A DNA stretch of 64,000 bases, taken from positions 1-64,000 of the forward strand of contig JAJRQO010000013.1 of the NCBI GenBank assembly GCA_024280215.1, in the 5' to 3' direction. Origin of the DNA: Candidatus Zixiibacteriota bacterium. Its GTDB lineage: Bacteria; Zixibacteria; MSB-5A5; GN15; FEB-12. The position numbers and the translations under genes were made by a program. Shown here in pieces: positions 62,500 through 64,000 of this stretch. The notes below the pieces were generated by a model. The model saw only the letters and a program-made list of their open reading frames with translations, was not told the DNA's origin and ran no database searches. Numbering within the stretch: the first letter of the stretch is position 1; each line of letters starts with the position of its first letter.

Positions 62500-63768
62500 T
62501 TATCTTTTCCGATTAAATGGCATCGTCATACATCTTGCTCCACCTCGCCCACGAGATAGTTCAGCACCACTTAATGTGATAAGTGTTTTGTCCAAAAACT
62601 CGACATCTGTTTTTAAAAATTCTTTTGGTGAAACTATCGCATATCCAATATCTTTGAATGCTTTAATTGTCTGAATATTTCGTTCATAGATAAACGCAAC
62701 TCTTGGAAGTACAGCAAACAGATTGGCACCATCGGTCCATTGTTCACGTGTTTGATAATGTGGAATATCACCACCGCATGGGATTCGATTGGTAAATCCA
62801 TAACCTAATCGTTCTAATGAAGAAAATATCGTGGCTGGTGATGATTCATGAACTAATTTAACTTTCCCATTAACTAATTCATAGGTGAAACATGGACATC
62901 TAAGCGAGCTTTCTTCTTCTGAAAAGAAACGAGGATAATAAACACAGTCATCTTCCCCTATAATAGTGAAGACGGTATCAAGATGCATCGTCGCTCGGTC
63001 GGCTGGCATCTTTACTTTAATGATTCTTTTAACAATCTGTTCATCAAGCAATCTCTTGGTGAGTAACTCAATAGCAATATCAGTGGTTCGTTCTGAAGAA
63101 CCAATCAATAATGTCTCATGGTCAACTGCTATCATATCACCCCCCTCAAGATGTACATTATCAGGCAAGCCATGCTTCGTGGCATCATCTAAGATATCGA
63201 TAATTTCGATATCTTTAAAAAGAGGATGGTTCCGAAAGATATAACGTGCCAAAAGTCCTTCACGACGTCTGACAGATTTTGCAGGATGGCTGAGTATGAC
63301 CGCATCATTAAAAAACATACCAATGTCACGTGTAAATAAAAGGTTCGGCGTTGGTGGAAACAAAACTTTGTAAACTTCGTGTTCTTTATCTTCAGGTTTA
63401 TAAGCACCTGCGACCATGAGTTCGGCGAGTTCTTTTTGAGTGAATTCATCGGAAAGCATAAGATCGTGCGTTTTTATACCTACCCCTTCCAGTGCAGAGA
63501 TTGCTCCAACTATATCAGAGCGGATTTCACGGTCTCCCAAAATATCAGAAAGTAAATCAACAAACTCAACAACAGAATCAGAACCAACGGCATGTTGTAT
63601 ACAAGAGGTAAACTCGGCATGATCGGCAGCAGCATCTTCTGTGAAGAGCACATCTTCAATAAGATATTTTTCCTGCATGTTATGTTCAACAGTGACTAAG
63701 TTCCACTCATATCCAGGTCGATGAACGACAACATTTTTGAGTGGGTGATATTCTGAGCGTATAGACAT
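62500..63768 (-). CDS. arcA: Arginine deiminase
   Basis: This 422-residue enzyme converts arginine to citrulline and ammonia. It has the family motifs FTRDIGMFFNDAVILS, HLEGGDMI near 207, HLDTVFTII near 261 and the catalytic Cys near 412 in RGGARCMTMPFNRK. Length matches. An AGAAGGAA site precedes the start. No arcB, arcC or arginine/ornithine antiporter gene is adjacent, so pathway context is missing; it could serve arginine catabolism or acid tolerance. Confidence 0.95.
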   Translation of the reverse strand: MSIRSEYHPLKNVVVHRPGYEWNLVTVEHNMQEKYLIEDVLFTEDAAADHAEFTSCIQHAVGSDSVVEFVDLLSDILGDREIRSDIVGAISALEGVGIKTHDLMLSDEFTQKELAELMVAGAYKPEDKEHEVYKVLFPPTPNLLFTRDIGMFFNDAVILSHPAKSVRRREGLLARYIFRNHPLFKDIEIIDILDDATKHGLPDNVHLEGGDMIAVDHETLLIGSSERTTDIAIELLTKRLLDEQIVKRIIKVKMPADRATMHLDTVFTIIGEDDCVYYPRFFSEEESSLRCPCFTYELVNGKVKLVHESSPATIFSSLERLGYGFTNRIPCGGDIPHYQTREQWTDGANLFAVLPRVAFIYERNIQTIKAFKDIGYAIVSPKEFLKTDVEFLDKTLITLSGAELSRGRGGARCMTMPFNRKR

Positions 63769-63917
63769 ATTTAATTCCTTCTTTGCTTTTTAATAAGTAC
63801 GAAAAACAGACCAAGATAGGTGACTATAAATAAATAATCAACAGATATTTGCACCTCTTATTACCCACTTTTTTATATCGACACAAAGTTAGCTCCCCCT
63901 CACCATCATGGACAATC

Positions 63918-64000
63918 TTACTCATATTCTTCTTGACGCAACCAAGTCATATTGTTATATTTTTCACAATCAAGTGTGTTGCTCTCCTGTTTATTTCTTG
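63918..64000 (-). CDS. Possible C-terminal end of a protein extending beyond the window
   Basis: A leftward frame enters at the right edge and runs 26 residues to a stop at 63918-63920, ending WLRQEEYE. It has plausible codon use and polar composition, but nothing can be assigned. Confidence 0.35.
   Translation of the reverse strand, partial: RNKQESNTLDCEKYNNMTWLRQEEYE

Noticed and set aside
1-64000. tRNA and rRNA genes
   Set aside because: I checked intergenic DNA by eye for T-loop motifs and rRNA-like segments and found none; a covariance-model search (tRNAscan-SE) would be decisive.

Overview
The window is about 64 kb of AT-rich DNA from a Gram-negative bacterium. It most resembles an uncultured lineage of the FCB superphylum (Zixibacteria, Marinimicrobia or Calditrichota-like); this is inferred from family content, since no rRNA or tRNA gene was seen. 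Secreted proteins carry the YPNPFNP-type C-terminal sorting domain known from type IX secretion substrates, dockerin-like calcium repeats, lipoboxes or PEP-CTERM anchors. Housekeeping anchors are lipA, tex, ettA, arcA, an SbcC-like ATPase, an NtrC-type regulator and an HD-GYP regulator.

Layout. 0-3 kb: the 3' end of an IS3-type element abuts a KAP-family P-loop NTPase gene, followed by palindrome-rich DNA. 3-6.4 kb: a sigma-54 response regulator and a NUDIX / FlgD-like / lipoprotein operon. 6.4-10.7 kb: a 1419-residue subtilisin-like protease with eight PKD domains. 11-14 kb: an SNase-like nuclease overlapping an SbcC-like gene. 14.7-19.7 kb: a very large secreted dockerin protein. 19.8-25.6 kb: a site-2 protease, an HD-GYP regulator, lipoyl synthase and another dockerin protein. 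25.6-38.7 kb: a leftward phage head module (portal, terminase, head protease, decoration protein, capsid, connector-like genes, adhesin-like genes and a holin-like gene) without a recognisable integrase, tape measure or endolysin. Rightward genes for a lipoprotein and a PEP-CTERM protein sit inside it, and a second PEP-CTERM gene sits at its upstream edge. 39.8-51 kb: a TPR lipoprotein, a cohesin-like protein, a PD-(D/E)XK nuclease, two glycosyltransferases, tex and ettA. 51.3-63.8 kb: two PKD subtilases, then the operon ECF sigma / putative anti-sigma / TPR-CHAT / secreted subtilase, then arcA.

The two most interesting systems are as follows. (1) The sigma / anti-sigma-like / TPR-CHAT / S8 protease operon at 56.9-62.4 kb has the same three core component types as the type III-E CRISPR accessory set (Csx29 TPR-CHAT, Csx30, CASP-sigma), but no CRISPR array or cas gene is present here; a stand-alone proteolytic switch of transcription is a reasonable hypothesis. 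(2) Both PEP-CTERM genes at the capsid module have near-perfect sigma-54 promoters, so they are host-regulated surface-protein genes embedded in, or flanking, a possibly domesticated capsid cluster.
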